Part shown: one piece after another, positions 8,327 to 17,522 of the stretch
Layout: every line of letters begins with the position of its first letter
Position numbering within the stretch: the stretch's first letter is position 1
Source: Paracoccaceae bacterium
GTDB lineage: Bacteria; Pseudomonadota; Alphaproteobacteria; Rhodobacterales; Rhodobacteraceae
Direction: 5' to 3'
Assembly: GCA_027489375.1 (NCBI GenBank)
Contig: JAIXZW010000006.1
Span: forward strand, 50,445 to 114,444
Length of the DNA stretch: 64,000 nt
Program-made: the position numbers and the translations under genes
The notes under the pieces: generated by a model
Told to the model about the DNA's origin: nothing
Database searches by the model: none
The model's input: only the letters and a program-made list of their open reading frames with translations

Positions 8327-9219
8327 AACTGGTGTTCATGGGCACGCCCGATTTCTCGGTCCCTGTCCTCGATGCGCTGGCGGCGCGGCATGACATCGTT
8401 GCCGTCTACACCCAGCCCCCGCGCCCCGCTGGCCGTGGCAAGGAACTGCGCCCCACCCCCGTCCATGCACGGGCCGAAGCCTTGGGCTTGCCCGTCCGCC
8501 ATCCCGTCAGCCTGAAAACGCCCGAGGCGCTGGCGGACTTCGCCGCCCTTGGCGCGGATGCGGCGGTGGTCGTGGCCTATGGTTTGATCCTGCCGCAAGC
8601 CGTGCTCGATGCGCCCAAGCGCGGCTGCCTGAACATCCACGCCTCGCTTCTGCCGCGCTGGCGCGGGGCGGCGCCGATCCACCGCGCCATCATGGCAGGG
8701 GACGCCGAAACCGGCATCTGCATCATGCAGATGGAAGCGGGGCTTGATACCGGCCCCGTCCTGCTGCGCCGCGCCACCCCCATCGGGGCCGAGGAAACCA
8801 CCGCCCAGCTTCACGACCGCCTTTCCGACATGGGCGCGCAGATGATCGTCGAAGCGCTCGACCGCCTCGACACGCTCACCCCCGAACCGCAGCCCGCCGA
8901 AGGCGTCACCTATGCCGCCAAGATCGACAAGGCCGAAGCGCGGATCGACTGGACCCGCCCTGCGGTCGAGGTCGATCGCCTGATCCGCGGCCTGTCGCCC
9001 TTTCCCGGCGCGTGGTGCATGATCGGGACGGAACGGGTCAAACTCCTCCGCTCGCGCCTTGCCAGCGGAAGCGGCGCGGCGGGGCAGGTGCTGCACGGTC
9101 TGACCATCGCGTGCGGCGAAGGCGCAGTCGAGGTGACGTTGGCGCAACGCGAAGGCAAGCGCCCGATGGACCCCGCCGAATTCCTGCGCGGCGTGACCCT
9201 GCCCGAGCGCCTAACCTAA
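8323..9219 (+). CDS. fmt: Methionyl-tRNA formyltransferase
   Basis: Transfers formyl from 10-formyl-THF to initiator Met-tRNA, the reaction that def later reverses on the protein. 298 aa, usual length. The N-terminal formyl_trans_N domain starts [11 protein letters not shown], with [10 protein letters not shown] and the [14 protein letters not shown] signature that holds the catalytic Asn/His environment ([13 protein letters not shown]). The C-terminal OB-like domain follows (from about 205, with [23 protein letters not shown]). The ATG at 8323 overlaps the stop of the third def-like gene (ATGA), which selects it over an ATG five codons upstream. The last gene of the def operon converges on tetR. 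Confidence 0.95.
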   Translation: MKLVFMGTPDFSVPVLDALAARHDIVAVYTQPPRPAGRGKELRPTPVHARAEALGLPVRHPVSLKTPEALADFAALGADAAVVVAYGLILPQAVLDAPKRGCLNIHASLLPRWRGAAPIHRAIMAGDAETGICIMQMEAGLDTGPVLLRRATPIGAEETTAQLHDRLSDMGAQMIVEALDRLDTLTPEPQPAEGVTYAAKIDKAEARIDWTRPAVEVDRLIRGLSPFPGAWCMIGTERVKLLRSRLASGSGAAGQVLHGLTIACGEGAVEVTLAQREGKRPMDPAEFLRGVTLPERLT

Positions 9220-9702
9220 CTGCTTCGCCGCATCCTTCAGCCGGAACCCCTTGCCCCCTGCGGCCCGCCAGAGCATCTGCCCCTGCCACGCCGCGAACAG
9301 CATCGCCGCCGCTTCGGCATCGCGCAACCGCGTGGCAAGTGCGGCCTCCACCACCCTGCGCCATGCCTCGGCCCGTTGCCGCAAGGCAGGGTCGCGCATG
9401 TCGATGGCAAGCAGCGTCAGATCTCCCGCCTCCGCCTCGCCGCCCAAGGCCTTGAGCAGCCCATGCGCGCTGTCGGTCGCCGCGATGGCCTTTGCCGTCT
9501 CGCCCTCCAACGCATCCCATGCCGCCAGCATGGCGGCGCGGACCATCCCTTCACGACTGCCGTAACGCTGCACCAGACTGGCCTGCGCCAGCCCCGTCGC
9601 CCGCGCGACCGAGGCGAAGGACACAGCCTTCTCTCCCCCCGCCAGCAGGTGGCGCAGGGCGTCGAAGACGGTCTCGTCGGACAGCGAGCGGGGACGGGGC
9701 AT
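9211..9702 (-). CDS. TetR-family transcriptional regulator
   Basis: 163 aa. The N-terminal helix-turn-helix is recognisable ([47 protein letters not shown]); the C-terminal ligand domain is short for the family. The coding sequence overlaps the end of fmt by nine bases on the opposite strand. It is divergent from the DHFR-like gene, and a near-perfect palindrome typical of TetR operators lies in the 57-bp gap, so autoregulation and control of the neighbour are likely. The ligand is unknown. Confidence 0.85.
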   Translation of the reverse strand: MPRPRSLSDETVFDALRHLLAGGEKAVSFASVARATGLAQASLVQRYGSREGMVRAAMLAAWDALEGETAKAIAATDSAHGLLKALGGEAEAGDLTLLAIDMRDPALRQRAEAWRRVVEAALATRLRDAEAAAMLFAAWQGQMLWRAAGGKGFRLKDAAKQLG

Positions 9703-9712
9703 GGTTTACCTG

Positions 9713-9732
9713 AACGAATGTTCGTTTATAAT
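9713..9732. promoter_or_regulatory. Predicted TetR operator overlapping a consensus -10 box
   Basis: AACGAA-TG-TTCGTT (9713-9726) has perfect 6-bp half sites with a 2-bp centre. It is immediately followed by TATAAT (9727-9732), a perfect sigma-70 -10 box for the plus-strand DHFR-like gene at 9760. The operator therefore occupies the -35/-10 spacer, a classic repression geometry, and also sits 10 bp before the tetR start codon. Confidence 0.65.
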
Positions 9733-9759
9733 ATAGCGACACACGGAAAGGGCAAGCCG

Positions 9760-10299
9760 ATGGCACAGATTCGCGGCATGATGGCCGCCACGCTCGACGG
9801 ATTCGTCGCCGATGTAAGGGGCGGGGTCGGCTTTGTGGATGATTTTCAGGATGTCGATTGGGGCTGGCCCGATTTCATCGCGCAGATCGGCACGGTTGTC
9901 ATGGGACGCCGGACCTATGAGCATATCTGGCACCTCACGCCCGACTGGCCCTATCCCGATTGCACGGGCATCGTTCTGGGCCAGCTTGCCGACCCCCTGC
10001 GCGGCGGCTGCACCGTCTGGCGCGGCGACCTCGACAGCCTGATCGCCCATCTGCGCGGGCTTGGGGGCAAGGATGTCTGGGTCGTCGGCGGCCCCGCCCT
10101 GCAAGCGCAATTCATCGCCAAAGGCGCGCTTGACCGGTTGGAGCTTTGCCTCGTCCCCCGCCTGATCGGCAGCGGCATCCGGCTTTTCCCCGATGGTCCC
10201 GAACCGCCCGCGCAACCCGTGTTTCACGCAAGCCGCAGCCTGCCCAAGGGCATGGTCCTGCTGGATTACCGCTTCGGTGCCCGCGGCGGGCGCGAGTGA
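9760..10299 (+). CDS. Dihydrofolate-reductase-like family protein (RibD C-terminal fold)
   Basis: 179 aa. Sequence features fit the DHFR-like/RibD_C superfamily of NADPH-dependent reductases: MAATLDGFVAD at the N-terminus, VVMGRRTYE, and the dinucleotide-binding VWVVGGPALQAQFI. These stand-alone proteins are usually annotated as dihydrofolate reductase family, but true DHFR activity is not implied. ATG at 9760 follows GGAAAGGG. It is divergent from tetR and almost certainly controlled by it. Its 3' end overlaps the convergent TRIC gene by 34 bases. Confidence 0.8.
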   Translation: MAQIRGMMAATLDGFVADVRGGVGFVDDFQDVDWGWPDFIAQIGTVVMGRRTYEHIWHLTPDWPYPDCTGIVLGQLADPLRGGCTVWRGDLDSLIAHLRGLGGKDVWVVGGPALQAQFIAKGALDRLELCLVPRLIGSGIRLFPDGPEPPAQPVFHASRSLPKGMVLLDYRFGARGGRE

Positions 10300-10895
10300 T
10301 AGACGGGCAGACGCCATCCCAGCGCCAGCGACCCCGCCCGCAGGACAAAGACCACCGCCGCGCAGGCCGTCAACGCAACCCAGCCGCCCATCCCCGCCGC
10401 CCCCAGCACCACGGCGACCAAGGCCCCCGCAAAGGCGCAGGTGACGTAAAGCTCGCCCTGCTTCAGCACCAGCGGCACCTCGTTGCAGACCACATCGCGC
10501 ATCAACCCGCCCATGCAGCCCGTGATCATCCCCATCACCAGCACGACGGGCCAGCCCATCCCTTCGGCCAGTGCGACGCCGACTCCGGCGGGCACGGCAA
10601 TCGCCAAGGCGGCGGCGTCCAGCCATTCCAGCGCCCGATACCGGCTTTCCAGACGATGCGCGGTCAGGAACACCAGCACCGCCGCCACCCCCGCCACCAG
10701 CAGCAGCACCGGATCGCCGACCCAAAGCGGCACGCGGTCAAGGATCACGTCCCGCACCGTCCCGCCGCCCACCGCCGTCAGGCTGGCGATGAAGATGAAC
10801 CCCACGATATCAAGCTGCGAGCGGGACGCCGCCAAGGCCCCCGTCAGCGCAAAGACCGCAACGGCGGCATAGTCGAGCAGCACCGCCCCCGTCAC
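10266..10895 (-). CDS. Trimeric intracellular cation channel family protein (UPF0126/TRIC)
   Basis: 209-aa inner-membrane protein with about seven hydrophobic helices in the duplicated UPF0126 layout. Each repeat carries the family glycine/arginine motif: [12 protein letters not shown] in the first half and [12 protein letters not shown] in the second. Prokaryotic TRIC homologues conduct K+ and other monovalent cations. The start is a GTG overlapping the rnhA stop (GTGA), so it is co-translated with rnhA. The 3' end overlaps the convergent DHFR-like gene. Family assignment is confident; transported ion and role are inference. Confidence 0.88.
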   Translation of the reverse strand: MTGAVLLDYAAVAVFALTGALAASRSQLDIVGFIFIASLTAVGGGTVRDVILDRVPLWVGDPVLLLVAGVAAVLVFLTAHRLESRYRALEWLDAAALAIAVPAGVGVALAEGMGWPVVLVMGMITGCMGGLMRDVVCNEVPLVLKQGELYVTCAFAGALVAVVLGAAGMGGWVALTACAAVVFVLRAGSLALGWRLPVYHSRPPRAPKR

Positions 10896-11350
10896 GCCTT
10901 CACCTTGAACGGGGCCATCCCCGCCCGTGCCAGTGCATCGGCGCGTTCATTCTCGGCATGGCCCGCATGGCCCTTGATCCAGCGCCAGACCACCTTGTGC
11001 CGCGCCTGCGCCTGATCCAGCCGCTGCCACAGGTCCGCATTCTTCACGGGGTCTTTCCCCGCCGTGCGCCAGCCGTTGCGCTTCCAGCCGTGGATCCATT
11101 CGGTCACGCCGTTCTTCACATAGGCGCTGTCCGTCACCACCGTAATCTCGGACGGCCGCGCCAGCGCCTCCAGCGCCGAAATCGCGGCGAGCAGCTCCAT
11201 GCGGTTGTTGGTGGTCATCATCTCGCCGCCCGACAGCTCGCGCTCTTTGACGACCTCGGCCCCCTCGCGCGCCAGCATCAGCACGCCCCAGCCTCCGGGG
11301 CCGGGATTGCCGGAACAGGCACCGTCGGTATAGGCGAAAAGATCGGGCAT
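10892..11350 (-). CDS. rnhA: Ribonuclease HI
   Basis: Endonuclease that cuts the RNA strand of RNA-DNA hybrids (R-loops, Okazaki primers). About 152 aa, normal length. Catalytic carboxylates are in place: [18 protein letters not shown] (Asp), [11 protein letters not shown] (Glu), VVTDSAYV (Asp) and the C-terminal [15 protein letters not shown] (Asp with the His loop). It includes the basic handle region ([19 protein letters not shown]). The ATG at 11350 has AGGAG ahead of it, fixing the start against a longer extension. It overlaps the TRIC gene downstream. Confidence 0.95.
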   Translation of the reverse strand: MPDLFAYTDGACSGNPGPGGWGVLMLAREGAEVVKERELSGGEMMTTNNRMELLAAISALEALARPSEITVVTDSAYVKNGVTEWIHGWKRNGWRTAGKDPVKNADLWQRLDQAQARHKVVWRWIKGHAGHAENERADALARAGMAPFKVKA

Positions 11351-11414
11351 GGCGGCTCCTTTTTCCCCCGTGTAAGCGGCCATCCCGCAGGGGTCAAACC
11401 CCCATTCACACTGG

Positions 11415-11471
11415 CCCAAATATCCTCGGGGGGTGAGGGGCGCAGCCCCGAGGGGGGCGGAAAGCCCCCCT
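11415..11471 (-). terminator. 3' hairpin element, copy 1 (downstream of the DUF3429 gene)
   Basis: Read on the minus strand after the DUF3429 stop: an 8-bp stem AGGGGGGC-TTTCC-GCCCCCCT (11451-11471), a second stem GGGGC-TGC-GCCCC (11437-11449), then the sequence CCGAGGATATTTGGG (11415-11429). The same order (GC hairpin, then this 15-mer or a close variant) follows era and pckA. There is no long U-run, so it is not a textbook intrinsic terminator, but a 3'-end function is the simplest reading. Confidence 0.55.
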
Positions 11472-11495
11472 GAATCTTCGCAGGAAATTCGGGCG

Positions 11496-11939
11496 CTACA
11501 CCAGAACGACCAGCAGGCAGGCCACGACCACCGTGGTCAGAAGCACGCGCAGCTTCATCCACCAGACGGGTGCCAGCCCCTGCCGCGCGAAGCTGAGATC
11601 GAGCGCCAGCAGCGCCACGAATCCTGCCGCCAGCCAGATCACCGATTCCGCCGTGGTATCCGTCACCATGAAGAACGCCCAAAGCGCGGGGATCACCGAC
11701 AGGGCGTAACCCACCGCCGCCTCGCGCCCCTCGGCCTTGGTCGCAAATCCCCAAAGCACGCCGGACATGAAGGACAGGATCACCGTGCCATAGGTGACAA
11801 GCACCACGGCCCCCACAAAGACGGGCGGCACCACCTGCATCGCGGCGGCGGAAAGCGCGGGCGACAGCGCGGTCGCGGCCCCCCAGACAAAGGGCAACAG
11901 GCCCGCAAGGCCCAAGGCAAGCGCGGAACGGGGGATCAT
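11496..11939 (-). CDS. DUF3429 family membrane protein
   Basis: 147-aa integral membrane protein with about five hydrophobic helices; the N-terminus is [21 protein letters not shown] and a central block reads [18 protein letters not shown], matching my memory of the DUF3429 family. Function is unknown. The ATG at 11939 lies one base from the ispH stop, so the two are probably one transcript (ispH first). An in-frame upstream extension runs into ispH and is not real. It ends at the 3' hairpin element before rnhA. Confidence 0.78.
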   Translation of the reverse strand: MIPRSALALGLAGLLPFVWGAATALSPALSAAAMQVVPPVFVGAVVLVTYGTVILSFMSGVLWGFATKAEGREAAVGYALSVIPALWAFFMVTDTTAESVIWLAAGFVALLALDLSFARQGLAPVWWMKLRVLLTTVVVACLLVVLV

Positions 11940-11940
11940 C

Positions 11941-12891
11941 TCACACCGCCTCGCGCAGGATGCGGGGAACTTTGAATTCGACGTTTTCAACGGCAGTCTC
12001 GACCAGTTCGACCGTGGTGTCGAAACGGGCGCGGAAGGCGTCGACCACCTCGTTGACCAGCAGTTCGGGTGCCGAAGCCCCCGCCGTCACACCGACCGAG
12101 CGGATGCCTTCCAGCGCGCGCCAGTCGATATCCGTGGCCCGCTGCACAAGTTGCGCATAGGCACATCCCGCCGCCGACCCGACCTCGACCAGCCGCTTCG
12201 AGTTGGAGGAATTGGGCGCGCCGATCACCAGCAGCGCGTCGATCTTGCCCGCAATCGCCTTGACCGCCGCCTGACGGTTCGTTGTGGCGTAGCAGATGTC
12301 TTCCTTGTGCGGGCCGATGATCGCGGGGAACCGCGCCTGAAGCGCCGCGACGATCCCCGCCGTGTCATCCACCGACAGCGTGGTCTGGGTGATGAAGGCA
12401 AGCTTCGCCGGATCGCGCACCACCAGATGCGCCACATCCTCGGCGGTTTCGACCAGCAAGACCTCGCCCTCGGGCAGTTGCCCCATCGTCCCCACCGTCT
12501 CGGGGTGGCCCGCGTGGCCGATCATCACCATCTGCAAGCCGTTCTCGGAATGCCGCTGCGCCTCGTTATGCACCTTGGTCACAAGCGGGCAGGTCGCATC
12601 CACCGCGATCATCTCGCGCCGCGCCGCCTCGGCGGGAACCGATTTCGGCACGCCGTGGGCGGAAAAGATCACGGGGCGGTCTGTCGGGGCCTCGTCCAGT
12701 TCCTCGACGAACACGGCCCCCTTGGCGCGCAGATCGTCCACGACGAATTTGTTATGCACGATCTCGTGCCGCACATAGACCGGCGCGCCCCATTTTTGCA
12801 GCGCCATCTCGACGATCTTGATCGCACGGTCCACACCCGCGCAGAAACCGCGCGGCGCGGCAAGGTAAAGGGTCAGGGGCGGCAGGGTCAT
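11941..12891 (-). CDS. ispH: 4-hydroxy-3-methylbut-2-enyl diphosphate reductase (IspH/LytB)
   Basis: Last step of the MEP isoprenoid pathway, making IPP and DMAPP with a 4Fe-4S cluster. 316 aa, normal length. Cluster cysteines are visible in [12 protein letters not shown] (C17) and [12 protein letters not shown], with the third near [12 protein letters not shown]. Substrate motifs include [23 protein letters not shown] and [14 protein letters not shown] at 12891 with GAGG five bases before it is preferred over the GTG one codon upstream. It probably heads a transcript with the DUF3429 gene. Confidence 0.95.
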   Translation of the reverse strand: MTLPPLTLYLAAPRGFCAGVDRAIKIVEMALQKWGAPVYVRHEIVHNKFVVDDLRAKGAVFVEELDEAPTDRPVIFSAHGVPKSVPAEAARREMIAVDATCPLVTKVHNEAQRHSENGLQMVMIGHAGHPETVGTMGQLPEGEVLLVETAEDVAHLVVRDPAKLAFITQTTLSVDDTAGIVAALQARFPAIIGPHKEDICYATTNRQAAVKAIAGKIDALLVIGAPNSSNSKRLVEVGSAAGCAYAQLVQRATDIDWRALEGIRSVGVTAGASAPELLVNEVVDAFRARFDTTVELVETAVENVEFKVPRILREAV

Positions 12892-12980
12892 CACGGCCTC
12901 GGTCAGCGGGTTTGGAACACAGACCTAAGCCCAAAGCGCCTTCGGGTCCACAGGGCAGATGCGCGGCGGCACCCGCCGCC

Positions 12981-13535
12981 TCAGCCCGCGAAATCCTTCC
13001 AATAGGCGGCAAAGCGGCGCTTCGCTTCCGGCAGGGGAAAGGCCGCAGCGGGCAGGATGATCGTCCCGCTGCGGGCAGTCAGGAAGACGTGGCCTTCCGT
13101 CTCGACCACATCGCGCAAGGACTCGGCGCCCAGCACCAGCGGCTCGGGCCTGTCTGCCCGGGTTTCGGCCAGCCTGCGTGCCCAGACTTCCAGCCGCACC
13201 TCGACCGGCGCGGGAACCCGCGACAGGCTGCGCCGTGCCAGATCCCGGCGCTGCGCCAGGAACACGGCCCCCATCGGCAACAGCAGGATCGAAAGCGCGA
13301 GCGCATTGGAGTGCAGGCGCGAAAGCCAGTCGGGCAAATGCCCCGTCACCGTCGCCAAAAGGCTGATCCCCGCCAGCAGCGCCAGGCCGAGCGCCACGCG
13401 GTTCCGCTTGCGCACCGCCGGATCGCGGCGCTCCCACGCTCGTGCATCTGCGGCGGTCAGGCGATAGTGGAAAACGCTCTGCGGCGGCTGCGGCTGACGC
13501 ATCGGTTCCGCCCCGGTTCTGTTCTGGACCGTCAT
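12981..13535 (-). CDS. Membrane protein of unknown function (YcxB-like C-terminus)
   Basis: 184 aa. A basic N-terminal stretch is followed by two hydrophobic helices (about 47-65 VALGLALLAGISLLATVTG and 76-92 ALALSILLLPMGAVFLA), then a cytoplasmic-looking domain ending HVFLTARSGTIILPAAAF, which resembles the C-terminus of YcxB-like proteins. No catalytic motif. Start is uncertain: ATG 13535 has only a weak ribosome site, and an ATG at 13502 is possible. It sits between ispH and a NYN nuclease gene, all on the minus strand, separated from the latter by a hairpin. Confidence 0.65.
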   Translation of the reverse strand: MTVQNRTGAEPMRQPQPPQSVFHYRLTAADARAWERRDPAVRKRNRVALGLALLAGISLLATVTGHLPDWLSRLHSNALALSILLLPMGAVFLAQRRDLARRSLSRVPAPVEVRLEVWARRLAETRADRPEPLVLGAESLRDVVETEGHVFLTARSGTIILPAAAFPLPEAKRRFAAYWKDFAG

Positions 13536-13546
13536 GATCTCTGCTC

Positions 13547-13580
13547 ATGCCGTTCCGGCCGGATCGGGACGGAACGGCAT
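13547..13580 (-). terminator. Perfect 11-bp hairpin after the NYN gene
   Basis: ATGCCGTTCCG / CGGAACGGCAT arms (13547-13557 and 13570-13580) with a 12-nt loop, placed 20 bp past the stop of the NYN-domain gene and just upstream of the next minus-strand start. There is no T-run. Terminator or RNA-stability element; it could also shape the 5' leader of the downstream gene. Confidence 0.5.
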
Positions 13581-13600
13581 CTCTGACCGGATGCCAGGCC

Positions 13601-14176
13601 TTACTTGGCCTGGCTCTCCACTTCTTCCCGCTCGGGCGCACGCGGCTCGCGCGGAGGGCGACCGATCACGTCGCGCAGTTCGTCAAGTTCGATGAAGTTG
13701 TCGGCCTGCCGGCGAAGCTCGTCGGCGATCATCGGCGGCTGGCTGCGGATCGTGGAGACGACCGAAACCCGCACACCCTGACGTTGCAGGCTTTCGACCA
13801 GCGGGCGGAAATCGCCATCGCCCGAGAACAGCACGATGTGGTCGACACGCGGCGCAAGCTCCATCGCATCGACCGTCAGTTCGATGTCCATGTTGCCCTT
13901 CACCTTACGGCGGCCTTGGCTGTCGGTGTATTCCTTCGCCGGCTTCGTCACCATCGTGAAGCCGTTGTAATGCAGCCAATCCACCAGCGGACGGATGGGC
14001 GAGTATTCGTCATTCTCCAGCAGCGCCGTATAGTAGAAGGCGCGCAACAGCTTGCCACGGCGCATGAACTCCTGCCGCAGAAGCTTGTAGTCGATGTCGA
14101 AACCAAGCGCCTTGGCTGCTGCGTAGAGGTTGGATCCGTCTATGAACAGCGCGAGCCGTTCGTCCTTGTAAAACAT
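13601..14176 (-). CDS. NYN-domain (LabA/DUF88-like) predicted ribonuclease
   Basis: 191 aa. PIN-like NYN fold with conserved acidic residues: LFIDGSNLY at the N-terminus, VKGNMDIELTVDAMELA in the middle and IVLFSGDGDFRPLVESL, followed by a Rossmann-like strand (VRVSVVST). These place it in the LabA/DUF88 group, thought to be metal-dependent RNases. The C-terminal tail (PPREPRAPEREEVESQ) is charged and low-complexity. It is divergent from folK across a 146-bp promoter region. RNA target unknown. Confidence 0.85.
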   Translation of the reverse strand: MFYKDERLALFIDGSNLYAAAKALGFDIDYKLLRQEFMRRGKLLRAFYYTALLENDEYSPIRPLVDWLHYNGFTMVTKPAKEYTDSQGRRKVKGNMDIELTVDAMELAPRVDHIVLFSGDGDFRPLVESLQRQGVRVSVVSTIRSQPPMIADELRRQADNFIELDELRDVIGRPPREPRAPEREEVESQAK

Positions 14177-14322
14177 CTTGCTTTCCCCTCAAAAAGCAGA
14201 AGCCCGAACGTGTTTGGCCCAAGCTGAAAAAAGTTTTGGACAAAATACTAAGTTCCCCGCCCCTAGCGTTAACAGCCTCGATGCAGGGCCGACAAGATAA
14301 GATATACGAAAGGTGATATGCC

Positions 14323-14904
14323 GTGCCATCTTCCGAAAATCAACTTTTGGTTGCTATAGGCGCAAATTTGCCAACGGGAGGTGACGCCCCTGCGCAAACG
14401 ATACACCGCGCCGTTTCCGCCCTTGCGGGGCGCGGATTTCGCAACCTTCGGTTGAGCCGCCTCTTTTCCACACCGTGCTTTCCCGCCGGAGCGGGTCCCG
14501 ATTATGTGAATGCGGCCTTTGCCGCGACGCCGCCCGATGGCCTCGGTGCCGACGAAATACTGGCGATACTGCACGAAACCGAACTTCTTTTCGGTCGCAA
14601 GAGAGAATCGCGCTGGGGTATGCGGACGCTCGACCTCGACCTGATCGCCTTGGGTGACGCCGTGCTGCCCGATGCGGCCACGCAGGCGCAGTGGCGCGGG
14701 CTGGACCCGGAAGCGCAGCGCCGCCTTGCGCCCGATCGTCTGATCCTTCCCCATCCGCGGCTTCAGGACCGCAGCTTCGTCCTTGTGCCGCTGGCCGATG
14801 TCGCGCCCGACTGGCGCCACCCCGTCCTCGGCCTGACCGTGCGCGAGATGCTCGCCGCCCGCCCCGTGGCAGAGCGGTCCGAGGTCGTGCCGCTAGGCGT
14901 TTGA
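14323..14904 (+). CDS. folK: 2-amino-4-hydroxy-6-hydroxymethyldihydropteridine pyrophosphokinase
   Basis: HPPK: transfers pyrophosphate from ATP to hydroxymethyl-dihydropterin in folate synthesis, a pathway tied here to fmt's need for formyl-THF. 193 aa. Family blocks: LLVAIGANLP at the N-terminus, SRLFSTPCFP, GPDYVNAA, RESRWGMRTLDLDLI (the signature with the Mg-binding Asp pair) and LPHPRLQDRSFVLVPLADVAP. GTG start at 14323 preceded by AAGGTG. Slightly longer than E. coli FolK because of an insert around 112-130 (PDAATQAQWRGLDPEAQRRL). Confidence 0.92.
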   Translation: MPSSENQLLVAIGANLPTGGDAPAQTIHRAVSALAGRGFRNLRLSRLFSTPCFPAGAGPDYVNAAFAATPPDGLGADEILAILHETELLFGRKRESRWGMRTLDLDLIALGDAVLPDAATQAQWRGLDPEAQRRLAPDRLILPHPRLQDRSFVLVPLADVAPDWRHPVLGLTVREMLAARPVAERSEVVPLGV

Positions 14905-14912
14905 TTCACCGC

Positions 14913-14941
14913 TTGTCAAGGGCAAAGCCTGCCATTACATA
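14913..14941 (+). promoter_or_regulatory. Candidate rpoZ promoter
   Basis: TTGTCA (14913-14918, 5/6 to the -35 consensus), a 17-bp spacer, then TACATA (14936-14941, 3/6 to the -10 consensus), ending 37 bp before the rpoZ start. Spacing is ideal but the -10 is poor, so this is tentative. Confidence 0.35.
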
Positions 14942-14978
14942 GGCCGTTCCATGCCCCCCTTCCGAACTGGAGCAGCAT

Positions 14979-15332
14979 ATGGCCCGCGTGACGGTCGAAG
15001 ATTGCGTTGATAAAGTGCCGAACCGCTTCGAACTGGTGATGCTCGCCGCACATCGTGCGCGTGAAATCCAGTCCGGCTCGCCGCTGACGATTGACCGCGA
15101 CAACGACAAGAACCCCGTCGTCTCGCTGCGCGAGATTGCCGAGGAAACGCAGTCGGCAGATGTCCTGCGCGAGCGGATGATCGAAAGCTACCAGACCCAG
15201 ATCGAGGTCGACGAGCCGGAGGACGACCAGATGGCGCTTCTGATGTCGGGCGAGATCGACCGCCCGATGCAGGACGACATGTCCGAAGAGAAAATCCTGC
15301 GCGCGCTGATGGAAGCGCAGGGCGACAACTGA
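14979..15332 (+). CDS. rpoZ: RNA polymerase omega subunit
   Basis: Small subunit that helps fold beta' and takes part in ppGpp sensing; it is followed directly by the (p)ppGpp synthetase gene, a common pairing. 117 aa, the longer alphaproteobacterial form. [30 protein letters not shown] is the family N-terminus (with the conserved NRFELV and RA-R-I residues), then [19 protein letters not shown] and an acidic C-terminal tail (VDEPEDDQ). Confidence 0.96.
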   Translation: MARVTVEDCVDKVPNRFELVMLAAHRAREIQSGSPLTIDRDNDKNPVVSLREIAEETQSADVLRERMIESYQTQIEVDEPEDDQMALLMSGEIDRPMQDDMSEEKILRALMEAQGDN

Positions 15333-15366
15333 CAGGTCGGCCATTGGGCCGACCCCGCGCGGGGCG

Positions 15367-17487
15367 ATGATGATCGACGTCGAAGACCTCATCGCCCTCG
15401 TTCGCAACTACAACCCGCGCACCAATGCCGATCTGATCCGCAGGGCCTATGCCTACGGTTTCAAGATGCATGACGGGCAGATGCGCAAATCGGGTGAACC
15501 CTATTTCACCCATCCCGTCGCCGTCGCCGCTATCCTCACCGAACAGCGGCTGGACGATGCGACCATCGTGACCGCCCTTCTGCACGACACGATCGAAGAC
15601 ACCCGCTCCACCTATTCCGAGGTGGCCGAGTTGTTCGGGACCGAGGTTGCCGAACTCGTCGACGGGGTGACGAAGCTGACGAACCTCCAGCTTTCCTCGG
15701 CGCAAAGCCAGCAGGCGGAAAACTTCCGCAAGCTCTTCATGGCGATGTCGAAAGACCTGCGCGTCATTCTGGTCAAGCTGGCCGACCGTCTGCACAACAT
15801 GCGGACGATCAAGTCGATGAAGGCGGAAAAGCAGGCGCAAAAGGCCCGCGAGACGATGGAAATCTTCGCTCCGCTCGCAGGCCGGATGGGTATGCAATGG
15901 ATGCGCGAGGAACTCGAAGACCTCGCCTTCCGCGTCCTGAACCCCGAAGCGCGCAATTCCATCATCCGCCGTTTCATCACCCTCCAGCGCGAAGCGGGCG
16001 ATGTGGTCCACAAGATCACCGCCGACATCCGCATGGAGTTGGAAAAGGTCCAGATCGAGGCCGATGTCTATGGCCGCGCGAAAAAGCCCTATTCCATCTG
16101 GCGCAAGATGCAGGAGAAGGACCTCGCCTTCTCGCGCCTGTCCGACATTTACGGCTTCCGCGTCATCTGCGGCTCGGTCGCCGATTGTTACCGCATCCTC
16201 GGCGTGATCCACGGGCGGTGGCGCGCGGTGCCGGGGCGGTTCAAGGATTACATCAGCCAGCCCAAGAACAACGGCTACCGTTCGATCCATACCACCGTCT
16301 CGGGCCGCGATGGCAAGCGGGTCGAGGTGCAGATCCGCACCCGCGAGATGCACGAAGTCAACGAAGCGGGCGTCGCCGCGCATTGGTCCTATCGCGAAGG
16401 CGTGCGTGCGGTGAACCCCTTTGCCGTCGATCCCGCGAACTGGATCGCCACCCTGACCGAGCGTTTCGACGAGGGCGACCACGACGAATTCCTCGAACAC
16501 GTGAAGATGGAGATGTACTCCGATCAGGTGTTCTGCTTCACGCCCAAAGGTGACGTGATCCAGCTGCCGCGCGGGGCGACGCCGCTGGATTATGCCTATG
16601 CGATCCATACTCGCATCGGGAACTCCTGCGTCTCGGCCAAGGTGGACGGCATCCGCGTGCCACTCTGGACGCGGCTCAAGAACGGCCAGTCGGTGGAAAT
16701 CATCACCGCTGAAGGCCAGCGCCCGCAGGCAAGCTGGATCGACATCGTGACCACGGGCCGCGCCAAGGCCGCGATCCGCAAATCCCTGCGCGAAGAGGAC
16801 CGTGGCCGTTTCGTCAAGCTGGGTCAGGAACTCGCCCGCGCCGCCTTTGAACATGTCGGCAAGAAATCCTCCGACAAGGCGCTGCGCACCGCAGCCAAGA
16901 TGATGGGCCTTGCAGATGAGGTCGACCTTCTCGCCCGCCTCGGTTCGGCCGAGATCACAGCGCGGCGGGTGGTCGAGATGCTCTACCCCGAACTCGCCCG
17001 CAAACAGGCGGACGAGGTGGACGGAACCCGCCCCGTGGTTGGCCTGTCGGATGACCAGAGCTTCCGCCGCGCCCCCTGCTGCCAGCCGGTGCCGGGCGAG
17101 CGCATCGTCGGCATCACCTATCGCGGGCAGGGCGTGGTCGTGCACGCCATCGACTGCCCCGCGCTGGAAGAATTCGAAGAACAGCCCGGCCGCTGGGTGG
17201 ACCTGCACTGGCACTCCGGAAGACACGCCGCCGTACATACCGTCAGCCTCGAAATCACGATTTCGAATGATGCGGGGGTGCTTGGCCGGATATGCACCTT
17301 GATCGGCGAGCAGAAGGCCAATATCTCGGACCTGAGGTTCACCGACCGCAAGCCGGACTATTACCGGCTCATCATCGACGTGGACCTCCGCGATGTGGAA
17401 CATCTGCACATGGTCATGACCGCACTCGAGGCCGAGACCGACGTGGCCCAGATTTCCCGCCACCGCGATCTGACGCGCAAGCCCTGA
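15367..17487 (+). CDS. spoT: Bifunctional (p)ppGpp synthetase/hydrolase (RSH, SpoT/Rel type)
   Basis: Stringent-response enzyme that makes and degrades (p)ppGpp. 706 aa, full length. Domain order: HD hydrolase (His/Asp pair in TALLHDTIEDT, 69-79), synthetase (LSDIYGFRVICGS and RFKDYISQPKNNGYRSIHTTV), TGS (VFCFTPKGDVIQLPRGATPLDYAYAIH, about 382-440), zinc-finger-like region (APCCQPVPGERIVGI) and C-terminal ACT domain. The intact HD motif argues for hydrolase activity. Alphaproteobacteria usually carry one such RSH, often called relA, rel or spoT. Two adjacent ATGs (15367, 15370) are possible starts. Confidence 0.95.
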   Translation: MMIDVEDLIALVRNYNPRTNADLIRRAYAYGFKMHDGQMRKSGEPYFTHPVAVAAILTEQRLDDATIVTALLHDTIEDTRSTYSEVAELFGTEVAELVDGVTKLTNLQLSSAQSQQAENFRKLFMAMSKDLRVILVKLADRLHNMRTIKSMKAEKQAQKARETMEIFAPLAGRMGMQWMREELEDLAFRVLNPEARNSIIRRFITLQREAGDVVHKITADIRMELEKVQIEADVYGRAKKPYSIWRKMQEKDLAFSRLSDIYGFRVICGSVADCYRILGVIHGRWRAVPGRFKDYISQPKNNGYRSIHTTVSGRDGKRVEVQIRTREMHEVNEAGVAAHWSYREGVRAVNPFAVDPANWIATLTERFDEGDHDEFLEHVKMEMYSDQVFCFTPKGDVIQLPRGATPLDYAYAIHTRIGNSCVSAKVDGIRVPLWTRLKNGQSVEIITAEGQRPQASWIDIVTTGRAKAAIRKSLREEDRGRFVKLGQELARAAFEHVGKKSSDKALRTAAKMMGLADEVDLLARLGSAEITARRVVEMLYPELARKQADEVDGTRPVVGLSDDQSFRRAPCCQPVPGERIVGITYRGQGVVVHAIDCPALEEFEEQPGRWVDLHWHSGRHAAVHTVSLEITISNDAGVLGRICTLIGEQKANISDLRFTDRKPDYYRLIIDVDLRDVEHLHMVMTALEAETDVAQISRHRDLTRKP

Positions 17488-17522
17488 GCCGGACAGGTTC
17501 GCGGCACATCGGGAGACGGGTT

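Noticed and set aside
14935..17463. 842-aa open frame on the minus strand
   Set aside because: Fully antisense to the RSH gene; no domain, His/Asp/Gly-rich composition typical of antisense frames in high-GC coding DNA.
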